Source: Clostridium hydrogenum
GTDB lineage: Bacteria; Bacillota; Clostridia; Clostridiales; Clostridiaceae
Length of the DNA: 64,000 nucleotides
Reading direction: 5' to 3'
Assembly: GCF_021432385.1 (NCBI RefSeq)
Contig: NZ_JAEACT010000004.1
Coordinates: 868,001-932,000, forward strand
Shown here: positions 1 to 8,527 of the stretch, one piece after another
Layout: each line of letters starts with the position of its first letter
How positions within the stretch are numbered: position 1 is the first letter of the stretch
The notes under the pieces: model-generated
What the model saw: the letters and a program-made list of their open reading frames with translations, nothing else
What the model was told of the DNA's origin: nothing
The model's database searches: none
Translations under genes and position numbers: made by a program

Positions 1-138
1 AATGTTAAATATAGCTAAATAAATTACATTTAACCTTTATATTAAATAAAAGGTTATAATCCCTAAACTTAGCTTATAAATGCTTCAAAACGAATTGTAG
101 GGATAATAATTATATGTCTTAAGAAAGGTTGTGTACAA

Positions 139-774
139 ATGAATAAATCAAATATTGTAATAACAATTAATCGTCAATTTGGCAGTGGCGGAAGATATTT
201 AGGTGGTAAGCTTGCTGAAAAGTTAAGCTTTTTATATTTGGATCGTGAGATTGTTAAAGAGGCAGCTCAAGATTTAGGAACTTATGTTGAAAATCTAGAA
301 GATAGTGATGAAAAACAAAGTTCCCTATGGAAATCATTAGTGTCATCCTTTGCAATTGGAGGCCTTGAATGCGTTCCCGATGTACAAGTTATATCAGATA
401 AAAAAGCACATAAAGCAGAATCAAATTTTATTACAAAAGTTGCCAATGAAAAGTCAGCTGTAATAATAGGAAGAGGAGGATCTTATATTCTCCAAAATCA
501 TCCAAGACATGTAAGTATATTCTTAAATGCTGATATTGAGTTTCGTAAAAAACGAATTCAAGAAGAACTTAAACTTTCTGAAAAGGAAACTTTACAATTA
601 ATATCAAAAACAGATAAAGAAAGATTAAAATATTTCAAAGCACTTACTGGTGAAGATATGTATAATGCTTGTGGATACAATCTGTCTATTGATACTGGAA
701 AGCTTGGCCTTGAAAAAAGTATAGATATTATTATGGAGTATTTGAAAGAAAGATTTGGATATGATATAAAATAA
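139..774 (+). CDS. Cytidylate kinase-like family protein
   Basis: A 211-residue protein of the cytidylate kinase-like family (Cytidylate_kin2 type), a soluble P-loop kinase relative. The N-terminus has a beta strand (IVITINRQ) followed by the glycine-rich loop GSGGRYLGGKLAE at about residues 15-27, which replaces a classical GxxxxGK[ST] Walker A; this is usual for the family. A DRE motif follows near residue 36, a second strand-turn (IIGRGGSYIL) lies near residue 110, and an arginine-rich lid (FRKKRIQEE) near residue 135. The ribosome binding site AAGAAAGG lies 11 bases before the ATG, and a TATAAT at 55-60 could be the -10. The gene stands alone. The substrate is not established for this family, so nucleotide or cytidylate kinase activity is an inference from fold. 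Confidence 0.82.
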   Translation: MNKSNIVITINRQFGSGGRYLGGKLAEKLSFLYLDREIVKEAAQDLGTYVENLEDSDEKQSSLWKSLVSSFAIGGLECVPDVQVISDKKAHKAESNFITKVANEKSAVIIGRGGSYILQNHPRHVSIFLNADIEFRKKRIQEELKLSEKETLQLISKTDKERLKYFKALTGEDMYNACGYNLSIDTGKLGLEKSIDIIMEYLKERFGYDIK

Positions 775-927
775 TTTGTACAAGTTAAGGGTCTGTCTCA
801 CTAATTCTGCATAGAAATATTTGTGTTTAAATGCCATAAAAATATGCTACTCCTAAGTGACAAGTTTTTTATTATTTCACTTGTCTATATAGAAGTTAGC
901 ATATCATCTCCAGCTGAAATGGTTCAA
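775..927. other. Intergenic stretch with imperfect nested inverted repeat
   Basis: No gene is seen here. Positions 842-904 form a nested inverted repeat: ATATGCTA (842-849) pairs with TAGCATAT (897-904), and GACAAG (859-864) with CTTGTC (880-885). It could be a processing or termination hairpin shared by the kinase gene and the remnant that follows on the other strand, but it has no clean T-tract. Confidence 0.35.
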
Positions 928-1109
928 TTATCCATACGTTTTCAGTATAAAATCATTTAAAGTCTTATTTTTAATAAAACCCATATGCTCATAAATATCT
1001 ATAGCCGGATTACCCTTATTAGCATATAATCTAGTAGTGGAATATTTGGTTCTTTATAAATAAGCTTTATGCTATCCCCTAAATCAACATCTTTCATTTC
1101 ACAATTCAT
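928..1109 (-). pseudogene. Remnant of a GNAT acetyltransferase gene
   Basis: Reading the minus strand, an intact start region with ribosome binding site GGAGG and ATG at 1109 encodes about 24 residues (MNCEMKDVDLGDSIKLIYKE...), then runs to a stop at 999-1001. In another frame the sequence continues as ANKGNPAIDIYEHMGF and ends at 928-930 after a further 15 or so residues. The motif NP-A-[ID]-Y-x-x-x-GF is the typical C-terminal alpha4/beta6 signature of GNAT N-acetyltransferases. The middle of the gene, including the acetyl-CoA binding motif, is missing and the frame is shifted. I therefore read this as a decayed acetyltransferase with an internal deletion. Too short to have been predicted as a gene. 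Confidence 0.7.
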
Positions 1110-1726
1110 TATAATTCCTCCACTTCGTCATAGATACAAAATTATTACAAGTTGTACATCTATAAATATACTACAAATTGAAATTTTACAAAACTAGGTA
1201 CATTAAATAAATAATGCATACTATTGCTTTTTTACCAAATATATGATATTCTACATTCAAAGCTTAATAATAAATTTTAGGCGAAAGGAGTGTTATTGTG
1301 CAAAAGTTTTATGAGGTGATTTTTAAATAATTGCATATAGGTTCAAAGGTATTTTTAAAGATAGGCTACTTGAGAATTAAAATTTTATTTGTATTAAATT
1401 CTATTTTTTTAGGTATTATAATACACATAAATTTCAATAGTTGCTCTAGGAGTAATTAGTATACTCTTTATTTGTTGTGCCTTTTGAACGATTTCGATTT
1501 AACCTTTCGTTTTTAATAAAGGGAAATTAATATGAAACTCAATTTATTCATTTTCAAAAACGCTAATTTTAAAGGTGTTGTTGTTTTTGTATAAATTAAT
1601 ATTTCAATGGTTTTCCTAACGGTTTGTATTAAATGCACGGTACTGGTTAGCGTGTTTTTTTATTGCCTAAATTAGACACGTAGATATGAAACTTGAAACA
1701 GCGAAATTGCAAATTCAAAATATATC
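1110..1726. other. Gene-poor stretch with two tiny possible ORFs
   Basis: About 600 bases without a convincing gene. On the plus strand, AAAGGAG (1285-1290 region) precedes a GTG-started 10-codon ORF at 1298-1330, which could be a leader peptide or the start of a lost gene. A 20-codon ORF sits at 1532-1594 behind GGGAAA. TATAAT occurs at 1417-1422. A short CACG/CGTG hairpin followed by seven T lies near 1636-1665. A small RNA between 1417 and 1665 is possible, but I cannot support one from the sequence alone. Confidence 0.3.
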
Positions 1727-1968
1727 CTGTTAAATTACAATTTTTAGAGCAGAGTACAGAGTACAGTGAAGGATGATTTACCTTTCGCTTCTCTCATGTA
1801 AATCTTAAACTTAATGTTGTCAGCTTCGCTGAGCACCATGTATGACTCAATTGCGCAGCAATAAAAAAATAAGTTTTCAGATTTTTCGCAGTGCTAACGG
1901 AGAAAAATCATCCTTCGTTGTACTCTGTACTCCGTACTCCGTACTCTATGTTAAATTGTAATTTGTAA
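1727..1968. repeat. Structured repeat, family A (copy 1, with extended arms)
   Basis: A family A element of about 200 bp. The arms are heptamer tandem repeats (GTACAGA-type on the left, TGTACTC-type on the right) followed by the core GAAGGATGATTT / AAATCATCCTTC. Here they are extended outward by CTGTTAAATTACAATTT and its complement (AAATTGTAATTTG). Inside are small hairpins, including AGCTTCGCT and ATTGCGCAGCAAT. It lies between the acetyltransferase remnant and the terminator at 2016. No ORF or transposase is present. Confidence 0.85.
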
Positions 1969-2015
1969 GGATAACCTTTATATTTGAAATTTCGATTTTT
2001 TAAGCAGTTTATCTT

Positions 2016-2051
2016 TACCACAGTAGGTTAGTCTTACTGTGGTATTTTTTT
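2016..2051 (+). terminator. Rho-independent terminator
   Basis: A perfect 10-bp stem, TACCACAGTA (2016-2025) and TACTGTGGTA (2035-2044), with a 9-base loop, is followed by a run of seven T. It reads on the plus strand, yet no intact plus-strand gene lies just upstream, so it may close a transcript from the gene-poor region. Confidence 0.75.
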
Positions 2052-2094
2052 ATACTTTTTTACTCAAATACTTTTAGCCTAATGCTAATTTATC

Positions 2095-2202
2095 TATAAG
2101 AGGATGTGAAAAAAGGTATTCTATATGTTTTACTATACCGCACATAAAGCCTTATGAACGGCTCATAAAAAAGAATACCTATATTTTTCACATGCTCTTA
2201 TA
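2095..2202. repeat. Palindromic repeat, family C (copy 1)
   Basis: A 108-bp near-palindrome. The outer arms TATAAGAG and GCTCTTATA enclose AAGGTATTCTATA and its complement TATAGGTATTCTTTT (read on the other strand), with inner TTTTAC/GTAAAA and CCG-type pairing. A second copy at 26180-26282 is about 85-90% alike by eye. Both sit just outside a gene end. It may act as a terminator or a non-autonomous mobile repeat. Confidence 0.8.
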
Positions 2203-2275
2203 ACTCATATAACTTATTTTAAAATCATACAAATTTTTAAGCTTTAAAATTATATATCATAGAAAAGGAGACTTT

Positions 2276-3271
2276 ATGAGTTTAGAAAAGTTAGGCTGGA
2301 ACGCATATTTTGAAGATAATTTCAAAATCTACCAAGGCAAGGGATTTGTTGCAGCAAGAGTAGTAAATCAGCAAAAAGGTAACTATATTGTACGCTCGGA
2401 AAATGGTGATTTAAACTGTAAACTAAGCGGAAAATTTATGTACAATTCAGATGTAAAAAAGGATTATCCTACAGTTGGTGATTGGGTTGCAATTAAAACA
2501 ATTAATGATACTGAGGCTATTGCATATGCTCTATTACCAAGAAAAAATTACTTTGCACGTAAGCTTGCTATATCAGGTGGAAGAAAAATTAAAAATAATA
2601 TTATTGTTGGTGGAAATATAGAAGAACAAATTATAGGTTCAAATATAGATATTGCTTTTATTGTATGCGGTCTTGATAATAATTTTAATATAGGCAGAAT
2701 TGAAAGATATATTACATTAGTTCTGAGCAGCACCGCAAAGCCTGTAATACTCTTAAATAAGTGCGACCTTTGCAATAATGTATCTGATTATGTAGACCAA
2801 ATACATTCTATTGCTGCAAACATAGAAGTTTACCCCATAAGTGTATTAAATAATATTAATATGGATGCGCTTTATAAATTTTTAAATTGTGGTACAACAG
2901 TTGTATTCATTGGTTCTTCTGGAGTAGGCAAATCCACTATTATTAATTATCTTTTTCACAATGAAGTACAAAAAACAAGTGCTATAAGTAGTTCCAATGG
3001 TAAAGGAAGACACACTACCTCAAGCAGCCAGCTTCTACAGCATAGTTCTGGGTGCGTAGTTATTGATACTCCAGGTACTAAAGAACTGCAGTTATGGGCT
3101 GATGAGGATGTCCTTTCACAAAGTTTTGAAGATATTACTTCATTAATAAGCCAATGTAAGTATAGTAACTGTAAGCATGATAAAGAACCTGGATGTGCAA
3201 TAAAAAAGGCTATTGAATGTGGAACCTTAAGCATTGAAAGATTTAATAGTTACAAAAAACAACTAAGGTAA
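2276..3271 (+). CDS. rsgA: Ribosome small subunit-dependent GTPase A (RsgA)
   Basis: A 331-residue circularly permuted GTPase that acts in late 30S subunit maturation. An N-terminal OB-fold-like part (about residues 20-85) is followed by the G motifs in permuted order: NKCD (161-164), then the P-loop GSSGVGKS (213-220), then DTPG (about 264). The C-terminal zinc-binding motif C-x4-C-x-H-x5-C lies at about 295-308 (CKYSNCKHDKEPGC). The ribosome binding site AAAAGGAG is 6 bases before the ATG. It is a single gene, with no stk/pp2C neighbours of the kind the main clostridial rsgA often has, so this could be a second copy. It could in principle bind GTP only, but all key residues are present. Confidence 0.93.
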   Translation: MSLEKLGWNAYFEDNFKIYQGKGFVAARVVNQQKGNYIVRSENGDLNCKLSGKFMYNSDVKKDYPTVGDWVAIKTINDTEAIAYALLPRKNYFARKLAISGGRKIKNNIIVGGNIEEQIIGSNIDIAFIVCGLDNNFNIGRIERYITLVLSSTAKPVILLNKCDLCNNVSDYVDQIHSIAANIEVYPISVLNNINMDALYKFLNCGTTVVFIGSSGVGKSTIINYLFHNEVQKTSAISSSNGKGRHTTSSSQLLQHSSGCVVIDTPGTKELQLWADEDVLSQSFEDITSLISQCKYSNCKHDKEPGCAIKKAIECGTLSIERFNSYKKQLR

Positions 3272-3348
3272 CTTGAAACTCTAAAAGATAATAAAAAATC
3301 CTATTACAAGAACAGAACAAATAAATTTAAGAAAAGAGGTTAAATTTA

Positions 3349-4332
3349 ATGTTAAAATTAAAATACTTATTTCATAATAAAGATTTAGCTGAGATGATAC
3401 TTAAAAATTGGGAGTATGATTGCGATGATCCTGATCTTTTAAAATATTATAGAACTTCGTCAAATGCAGTTTATTGGTGTAAAAATAATGGAAATATTTT
3501 TTTCCTTAGATTTGCACCTGACGAAGAAAAAGACAAAGAAAACATACTTGCTGAACTTGAATTTTTGAATTATTTAAAAAGCAATGGTTATTCATCAGTA
3601 GAAACTATACTATCTAAAGCTGGCAATGAACTTGAAGTTGCAAATACGCCTTGGGGAAAATATTATGCTGTTGCATTTAAAAAAGCATCAGGTATGTCAC
3701 TTGATAGAATGCCTTTAACAAAGGCTATAGTCTTTGGCTTTGGTAAAGCTCTAGGCAAGTTGCACAAGCTAAGCAGTGAATTTACTCCAATAAATAACAA
3801 GCGTAATACTTGGAAAGAAGAAATGGATTGGATGGAAAATATATTAACAACTTTTCCAAATGAAACTGATGCAAAAAACGAATTATCCATACTTAGAGAT
3901 TACTTTTCAAAGTTACCTGCCACAAAAGATAACTTTGGACTTGTTCACTACGATTTTGAGCTTGACAACGTCTTTTACGATGAAGCTTCAAAAACCTTTA
4001 CAGCAATAGATTTCGATGATTCCATGTATAACTGGTATGCATTAGATATTGAACAATCCTTAGACAGTTTAAAAGAAGAAATCTCAGAGGATCAAATAGA
4101 AGCTTTAACCACTGAATTTATTAATGGTTACCGCTTGGAGTATGATATTTCAGATGAAATGCTTAAATTACTACCTATTTTCAGAAGATATAGTAATTTA
4201 TATGGCTATGTTAGAGTTCTTCGCTCCTCAAAAGAAAAGTGGGACAATGAACCTGATTGGTTGGTAAGTTTTAGAGCTAAACTAGAGAAAGCTTTAAATG
4301 ATAAAAAAGCTGGATTTACAATGCCACTTTAG
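3349..4332 (+). CDS. APH-type phosphotransferase family protein
   Basis: A 327-residue protein of the aminoglycoside phosphotransferase / choline-kinase-like fold. The catalytic loop is HYDFELDNV (about residues 201-209, the equivalent of HxDxxxxN) and the metal-binding IDFDD follows at about 222-226. The N-lobe is short, and the C-lobe ends in an aromatic-rich helix set. The family kinases phosphorylate small molecules such as antibiotics, choline and homoserine; the substrate here cannot be read from sequence. It lies 77 bases after rsgA on the same strand with its own AAAGAGG site, so it may be co-transcribed. Confidence 0.8.
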   Translation: MLKLKYLFHNKDLAEMILKNWEYDCDDPDLLKYYRTSSNAVYWCKNNGNIFFLRFAPDEEKDKENILAELEFLNYLKSNGYSSVETILSKAGNELEVANTPWGKYYAVAFKKASGMSLDRMPLTKAIVFGFGKALGKLHKLSSEFTPINNKRNTWKEEMDWMENILTTFPNETDAKNELSILRDYFSKLPATKDNFGLVHYDFELDNVFYDEASKTFTAIDFDDSMYNWYALDIEQSLDSLKEEISEDQIEALTTEFINGYRLEYDISDEMLKLLPIFRRYSNLYGYVRVLRSSKEKWDNEPDWLVSFRAKLEKALNDKKAGFTMPL

Positions 4333-4344
4333 GAAACCTTTTTT

Positions 4345-4384
4345 CAAAGTACAAAGTATAAATTACTCTGTACTTTGTACTTTG
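4345..4384. repeat. Mini repeat, family A arms only
   Basis: CAAAGTACAAAGTA and TACTTTGTACTTTG face each other across a few bases, i.e. the heptamer arms of family A without the folded core. It sits between the convergent APH-type gene and mmuM and probably forms a hairpin in the transcript. Confidence 0.75.
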
Positions 4385-4393
4385 CCATATCCC

Positions 4394-5341
4394 CTATAAT
4401 TCTCTTGCCCATTTTGCTATTTCTTTAATATGCTCTGGCGTGGTTCTGCAGCAGCCCCCAATTAGTGAAGCTCCACATTTATACCAAAGCTTAGCACTAC
4501 TTCCATAGCACTGAACATCTGAATGTCCATTCCACTCCTTGTGCTGTGCATCATATTCTTCTCCAGAGTTTGGATACACCACAATTGGCTTATCTGTGAC
4601 ATTTTTTATCTCTGTAATAAGTTCTGAAACATACTTAGGTGCTGTACAATTGATACCAATTGCCGCCACATTAGGATAAGCCTTCAATTCCTCTGCACAC
4701 TGAGAGATTAACGTACCATCACTTATTTCCAAGCCATTTTTGCAGCTAAAACTAATCCAAGCATATGTACCTTGAAATTCAGAAAGCAGCTTAGCTATAG
4801 CTTTTGCTTCAGTAAGATTAGGTATTGTCTCACAGGCAAGTATATCAGCTCCTGCCTCTATTAATATTTTCATTCTTTCTCTATGAAACTCCATCAGCTC
4901 ATCCTCGGATATTTTATAATCTCCTCTATACTCCGAACCATCTGCAAGATAAGCTCCGTAAGGTCCTACAGAAGCTGCAACTAAAGGATATGGTCTATCC
5001 TCTTTATTCTCTAATTCCTCAAAGAATTCATTTCTTGCTGCCACTGCAAGCTCTACTGACCTTTTAATTAAATCTTTAGCTTCTGAGCTGCTGAAGCCTT
5101 TTTTCACAAAGCCTTCTATGGTTGCTTGATAGCTTGAAGTAATAGCTACATCCGCACCCGCTTTAAAATAGTCGTAATGAACCTGCTTAATTACTTCTGG
5201 TTTTTCTGCTAATATCTTTGCAGACCAAAGAGAATCATTTATATCATATCCCCTGTTTTCTAACTCTGTTGCCAAGGCTCCATCTAATATAATAACCTTA
5301 TGTTTTTTTAAAATCTTCTCTATTGGATTTATAAATTCCAT
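4394..5341 (-). CDS. mmuM: Homocysteine S-methyltransferase
   Basis: Transfers a methyl group from S-methylmethionine (or S-adenosylmethionine) to homocysteine to make methionine. The sequence shows the DGALATELE motif near the N-terminus, INCTAP (first zinc-ligand cysteine) and IGGCCRTTPEHI (the paired cysteine ligands) near the C-terminus. The length, about 315 residues, is normal. A longer reading starts at 5359, but those codons contain the GAAGGGAG ribosome binding site. The start is therefore the ATG at 5341, giving MEFINPIEK. It follows the permease gene by about 28 bases on the same strand, the usual mmuP-mmuM arrangement. Confidence 0.92.
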   Translation of the reverse strand: MEFINPIEKILKKHKVIILDGALATELENRGYDINDSLWSAKILAEKPEVIKQVHYDYFKAGADVAITSSYQATIEGFVKKGFSSSEAKDLIKRSVELAVAARNEFFEELENKEDRPYPLVAASVGPYGAYLADGSEYRGDYKISEDELMEFHRERMKILIEAGADILACETIPNLTEAKAIAKLLSEFQGTYAWISFSCKNGLEISDGTLISQCAEELKAYPNVAAIGINCTAPKYVSELITEIKNVTDKPIVVYPNSGEEYDAQHKEWNGHSDVQCYGSSAKLWYKCGASLIGGCCRTTPEHIKEIAKWAREL

Positions 5342-5369
5342 AAAATTTTCTCCCTTCACCTAAGTATAT

Positions 5370-6842
5370 TTAATCTTCTTTGTATTCAAAATTGCATTCC
5401 TGCAGGGGAACAATCTTTGTTTTCTTTGCAAATTTATATCCAAAATATAAGAGTATAAATATAGGAATACATACATAGTTAGTTATAAAATCAAACCAAC
5501 TAAAAGTATCTGCCTGAAATACCCATATATTTGCCCCAAATATAACAATTATACACATAACCACAGCTATAATAGGTCCAAATGGATAAAACTTAGCTTT
5601 AAATTTCAAATCCTTAAGATCTTTTCCTTGTGCTACATAAGCTTTTCTAAACCTATAATGGCAAATTCCTATACCAAGCCATGCAAAAAAAGCTGTTATT
5701 CCAGAAGCATTATATAATATGTAATATATCTTACCATCTCCAATTAAAGATGCAAAAAATGCAATACAGGCAACTAATGTTGTAGCATAAACTGCGTTAG
5801 TAGGAATTCCCCTTTTATTAACCTTACACAAAAATTTAGGTGCTTTTCCTTCCTTTGATAGTGAATATAGCATACGTGATGCTACATATAATCCAGAATT
5901 TCCACAAGAAAGCACAGAGGTTAATATGACTGCGTTCATCAAACTTGCTGCAGCTGCTAGTCCACACTTTTGAAATACCATGGTAAAGGGACTATATGCA
6001 ATACTATCTGCACCATTTTTAAGTAAGTTTTTATCTGTAAAAGGAACTAAGAAACCAATTACTAAAATTGCTCCTATATAAAATAGTAAAATTCTAAAAA
6101 ATACAATCTTTATTGCCTTAGGAACATTTTCTTCTGGATTTTCTGATTCTCCAGCTGCAAGTCCAACAATTTCAGTTCCTGAAAAAGAAAAACCAGCAAC
6201 TAAGAAAACATTTATGAGGGCCGCTGCTCCACCAACAAAAGGTGCTTTCTTTCCGTGACCATCTGACAATACCCAATTGCTAAAACCAGGCGAAGCATTA
6301 TTAAAAATACCAAATATCATCAGCACTCCTACTATAAGAAATATTATTACTGTAACTACCTTAATACTTGCAAACCAGTATTCACTTTCACCATAAGCTT
6401 TAGCCGATAGCATATTTAGAATAAAAATGACAACTAAAAACAGCACACTCCACAAAGTAGTATTAGTATGCGGAAACCAAAACTTAACTATAATTGAACC
6501 CGCTACAAGTTCAGCTGCAACACATATCGCCCAGCAAAACCAATAGTTCCAACCTAAAGTAAAGCCTAATGCCGGATCAACAAATCTGCTAGCGTAGGTT
6601 TCAAAGGAACCTGAAATTGGTAACTTTGTTGACATTTCTCCAAGCGATGTCATTAAAAAATAAACTATAATTCCCATTATTAAATATGCCAAGATGGCAC
6701 CACCTGGTCCTGCTGTGCTTACCGCACTTCCACTTGCAAAGAAAAGCCCTGTTCCTATAGAACCACCTATAGCAATCATATTCATATGCCTTGCTGTTAA
6801 TCCTCTTTTAAGCGTATTTTTTTCTTTTGCCTGTGAATTCAT
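5370..6842 (-). CDS. mmuP: Amino acid permease, probable S-methylmethionine permease
   Basis: A 490-residue APC-superfamily amino acid permease with 12 predicted membrane segments. The N-terminal GGSIGTGLFFASG is the conserved substrate and sodium-site motif of TM1, and GEMSTKLPISGSFETYASRF is typical of the AAT (lysine/GABA/methylmethionine) group. By sequence alone it resembles LysP-type lysine permeases. The tight pairing with homocysteine S-methyltransferase makes S-methylmethionine the better guess. AGGGGTG precedes the ATG. A 13-bp inverted repeat lies about 35 bases upstream and may carry its control. Confidence 0.8.
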   Translation of the reverse strand: MNSQAKEKNTLKRGLTARHMNMIAIGGSIGTGLFFASGSAVSTAGPGGAILAYLIMGIIVYFLMTSLGEMSTKLPISGSFETYASRFVDPALGFTLGWNYWFCWAICVAAELVAGSIIVKFWFPHTNTTLWSVLFLVVIFILNMLSAKAYGESEYWFASIKVVTVIIFLIVGVLMIFGIFNNASPGFSNWVLSDGHGKKAPFVGGAAALINVFLVAGFSFSGTEIVGLAAGESENPEENVPKAIKIVFFRILLFYIGAILVIGFLVPFTDKNLLKNGADSIAYSPFTMVFQKCGLAAAASLMNAVILTSVLSCGNSGLYVASRMLYSLSKEGKAPKFLCKVNKRGIPTNAVYATTLVACIAFFASLIGDGKIYYILYNASGITAFFAWLGIGICHYRFRKAYVAQGKDLKDLKFKAKFYPFGPIIAVVMCIIVIFGANIWVFQADTFSWFDFITNYVCIPIFILLYFGYKFAKKTKIVPLQECNFEYKED

Positions 6843-6873
6843 TTTAACACCCCTTGCATATAACTTGTTTTCA

Positions 6874-6908
6874 GTTATGATATAATTTTTATTACATTAT
6901 ATCATAAC
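6874..6908. promoter_or_regulatory. 13-bp perfect inverted repeat upstream of the permease
   Basis: GTTATGATATAAT (6874-6886) and ATTATATCATAAC (6896-6908) are perfect complements with a 9-base loop. On the plus strand the right arm runs into six T, so it could be a terminator. On the minus strand it lies 30-65 bases ahead of the permease start and contains a TATAAT-like element, so it could be an operator. It also overlaps the stop codon of the remnant at 6902-7030. Confidence 0.5.
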
Positions 6909-7030
6909 TTTTTTCCAACTGCCGCAAGATATATTACAAATTCCTCTTCTGCACAAAGTTTTGTATCTATTTTATCTATTTCAAACATAAAAAGAAGTTT
7001 ATGCTCTACAGGAAGATATCTATAAACTCC
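6902..7030 (-). pseudogene. C-terminal remnant of an unidentified gene
   Basis: The minus strand reads openly for 42 residues (GVYRYLPVEHKLLFMFEIDK..., ending in AAVGKKL) to a TGA at 6902-6904. There is no start codon behind the AAAGGGAG-like sequence at its beginning, and the bases upstream keep coding-like composition only in another frame (EELKK). The family B repeat begins 30 bases further upstream. I read it as the intact C-terminal end of a gene whose front was lost, possibly when the repeat arrived. I do not recognise the family. Confidence 0.45.
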
Positions 7031-7059
7031 CTTTTTTTAACTCTTCCACATTCACAATT

Positions 7060-7301
7060 ATTGCGAACTAATTTAATCAATTCACAATTCACAGTTCACA
7101 ATGCACAATGAAGGATGATTTACCTTCCTTACGTCAGATAAATCTAAAACTTAAATATTATAAGCTTCGCTTAGCACCATAAATGGTGCTATTGCGAAAG
7201 CAATAAAAAAATTAAATTTAAGATTTTCTGTAACAAAGCGGAAGAAAATCACCCTTCATTGTGAATTGTGCATCGTGAATTGTGAATTGATTTAGTTCGC
7301 A
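7060..7301. repeat. Structured repeat, family B (copy 1)
   Basis: Family B has the same folded core as family A (GAAGGATGATTT / AAATCATCCTTC, AGCTTCGCT, ACCATAAATGGT, ATTGCGAAAGCAAT). Its heptamer arms are unrelated: TTCACAA-type on the left and TTGTGAA-type on the right. It is bounded by ATTGCGAACTAATTTAATC and a complementary GATTTAGTTCGCAT. It fills the gap between the hemerythrin gene end and the remnant at 6902. Confidence 0.87.
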
Positions 7302-7327
7302 TTTTTTAATTTTAGCGTACTATCCTC

Positions 7328-7882
7328 TTATTTATATTTTTCCTCAAGTGCCTCTAACATTTTAATATATTTATCCTGTACACCTGCTCTATTCGTTTCT
7401 TTTTCAAACTCATCACACTCAGCATTTACTTCATCTAAAGTTTCTTTACTAAGTTCTCTCTTAGCGAAAGTGTATACAACATTATCTTCTTTATCTATAT
7501 GCCTATTTAATAAATTTGTATAACCTATAGCATTAGCTATTATATCAAGTTTTGCCTCTTCATCACCAGCTTTGGCTTTGCTAAGTGCCTCCTCAAGCTC
7601 ACTCATGTACAGTCTTCCAAAATCGTGCTCTACAAGCATTCCATACTTGACTAATTTTTCAGCTGGTCCGCCAATTTCATCTATCATTCTATTAAACAAG
7701 AATTTTTCTTCCTTTCCATGATGATGCTTATCTGCATAATTTCTTACAAAATCAATCATCATCTCAAAATCCTTATAATCAGCTTCCTTTTCCTTTATAA
7801 TATCTAGGCAAGCTTTTCTAATAACCACAAGCATTCTTTTTATATTTTTATGTTCATCTATCATTAAAACAATTCCATCCAT
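7328..7882 (-). CDS. Hemerythrin domain-containing protein
   Basis: A 184-residue cytoplasmic four-helix hemerythrin-like protein, expected to hold a non-haem di-iron centre. The ligand pattern is visible: H in EHKNIKRM (about residue 11), HHHGKEEKFLF (about 54-64), EHDFGR (about 88) and HIDKEDNVVY (about 131-140). Anaerobes use such proteins for oxygen or NO handling and, in the RIC/ScdA family, for repair of iron-sulfur centres. It is the last gene of a three-gene operon, 4 bases after the unknown gene, with DUF1858 first. Together they look like a split ScdA/RIC (DUF1858 plus hemerythrin). Confidence 0.9.
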   Translation of the reverse strand: MDGIVLMIDEHKNIKRMLVVIRKACLDIIKEKEADYKDFEMMIDFVRNYADKHHHGKEEKFLFNRMIDEIGGPAEKLVKYGMLVEHDFGRLYMSELEEALSKAKAGDEEAKLDIIANAIGYTNLLNRHIDKEDNVVYTFAKRELSKETLDEVNAECDEFEKETNRAGVQDKYIKMLEALEEKYK

Positions 7883-7886
7883 AAAA

Positions 7887-8513
7887 TCAACCCTTTCTTA
7901 TTATATTGTTGCCATCTTCTTCTCTATAGTATTTATATCCAGAACCACTTTCACTTAGAAAACCATCTATCCATGCAGCTACAAAATAATCAAAATTATT
8001 AACCTCTCCATGCACTTCATCCCAATAAGCTTTGTGTAAATCCCTTGTTGTTTTCCATACAATCTTATTTTGTTCATTTTCAGTAACTTCATTCACCCTG
8101 TCACATGGCATTCCCTCTAACATATGATCAAAAATTAAATTGAAAAATTCCTCTGCTGTGCCTTCACTTATCCCAAGTTCTTTCATGGAGTTTACTCCAT
8201 TTTTATAAAATATATCTTTAATGTCTTCTTTATTAATAACACCATTATTTAATAATTCGGTTACAACATACGCTAATCTGCTTTCTACACTTGTTATTCT
8301 TTCTTGAAGCCACCCATGGATATTACTGTGTTCTATATTATCTTCAAGAGAGCCTTTTATAGGGAAACCATATTTAGAATAGCTTTCATTTATAAGCCTA
8401 ACACTGTCATAACCGTTTTTTTCAGCTAACTCAGCTATATTTTCTATTAACTCTTCATGTAATTGAATTTTATTGTACAACCAATAATGAATTTTTCCTA
8501 AAAATGCGCTCAT
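7887..8513 (-). CDS. Conserved protein of unknown function in hemerythrin operon
   Basis: I do not recognise a named family for this 208-residue soluble protein. It is mostly helical and acidic with no signal peptide. Notable stretches are HEELIENIAELAEKNGYDSV (about 18-37), DHMLEGMPCDRVNE with its only cysteine (about 133), and a C-terminal aromatic segment with WKTTRDLHKAYW and FVAAWIDGFLSESG. Several histidines and acidic residues could bind metal or haem. Its position, 14 bases after DUF1858 and 4 bases before hemerythrin, points to a role in the same iron or nitrosative-stress task. The start has AGGAGG-like spacing. Confidence 0.7.
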   Translation of the reverse strand: MSAFLGKIHYWLYNKIQLHEELIENIAELAEKNGYDSVRLINESYSKYGFPIKGSLEDNIEHSNIHGWLQERITSVESRLAYVVTELLNNGVINKEDIKDIFYKNGVNSMKELGISEGTAEEFFNLIFDHMLEGMPCDRVNEVTENEQNKIVWKTTRDLHKAYWDEVHGEVNNFDYFVAAWIDGFLSESGSGYKYYREEDGNNIIRKG

Positions 8514-8527
8514 TTACTTTCCTCCTT

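Noticed and set aside
1298-1330. 10-codon GTG ORF with AAAGGAG as a leader peptide
   Set aside because: The ribosome binding site is good, but no regulated gene follows within 900 bases and no attenuator structure is seen, so it is listed only inside the gap entry.
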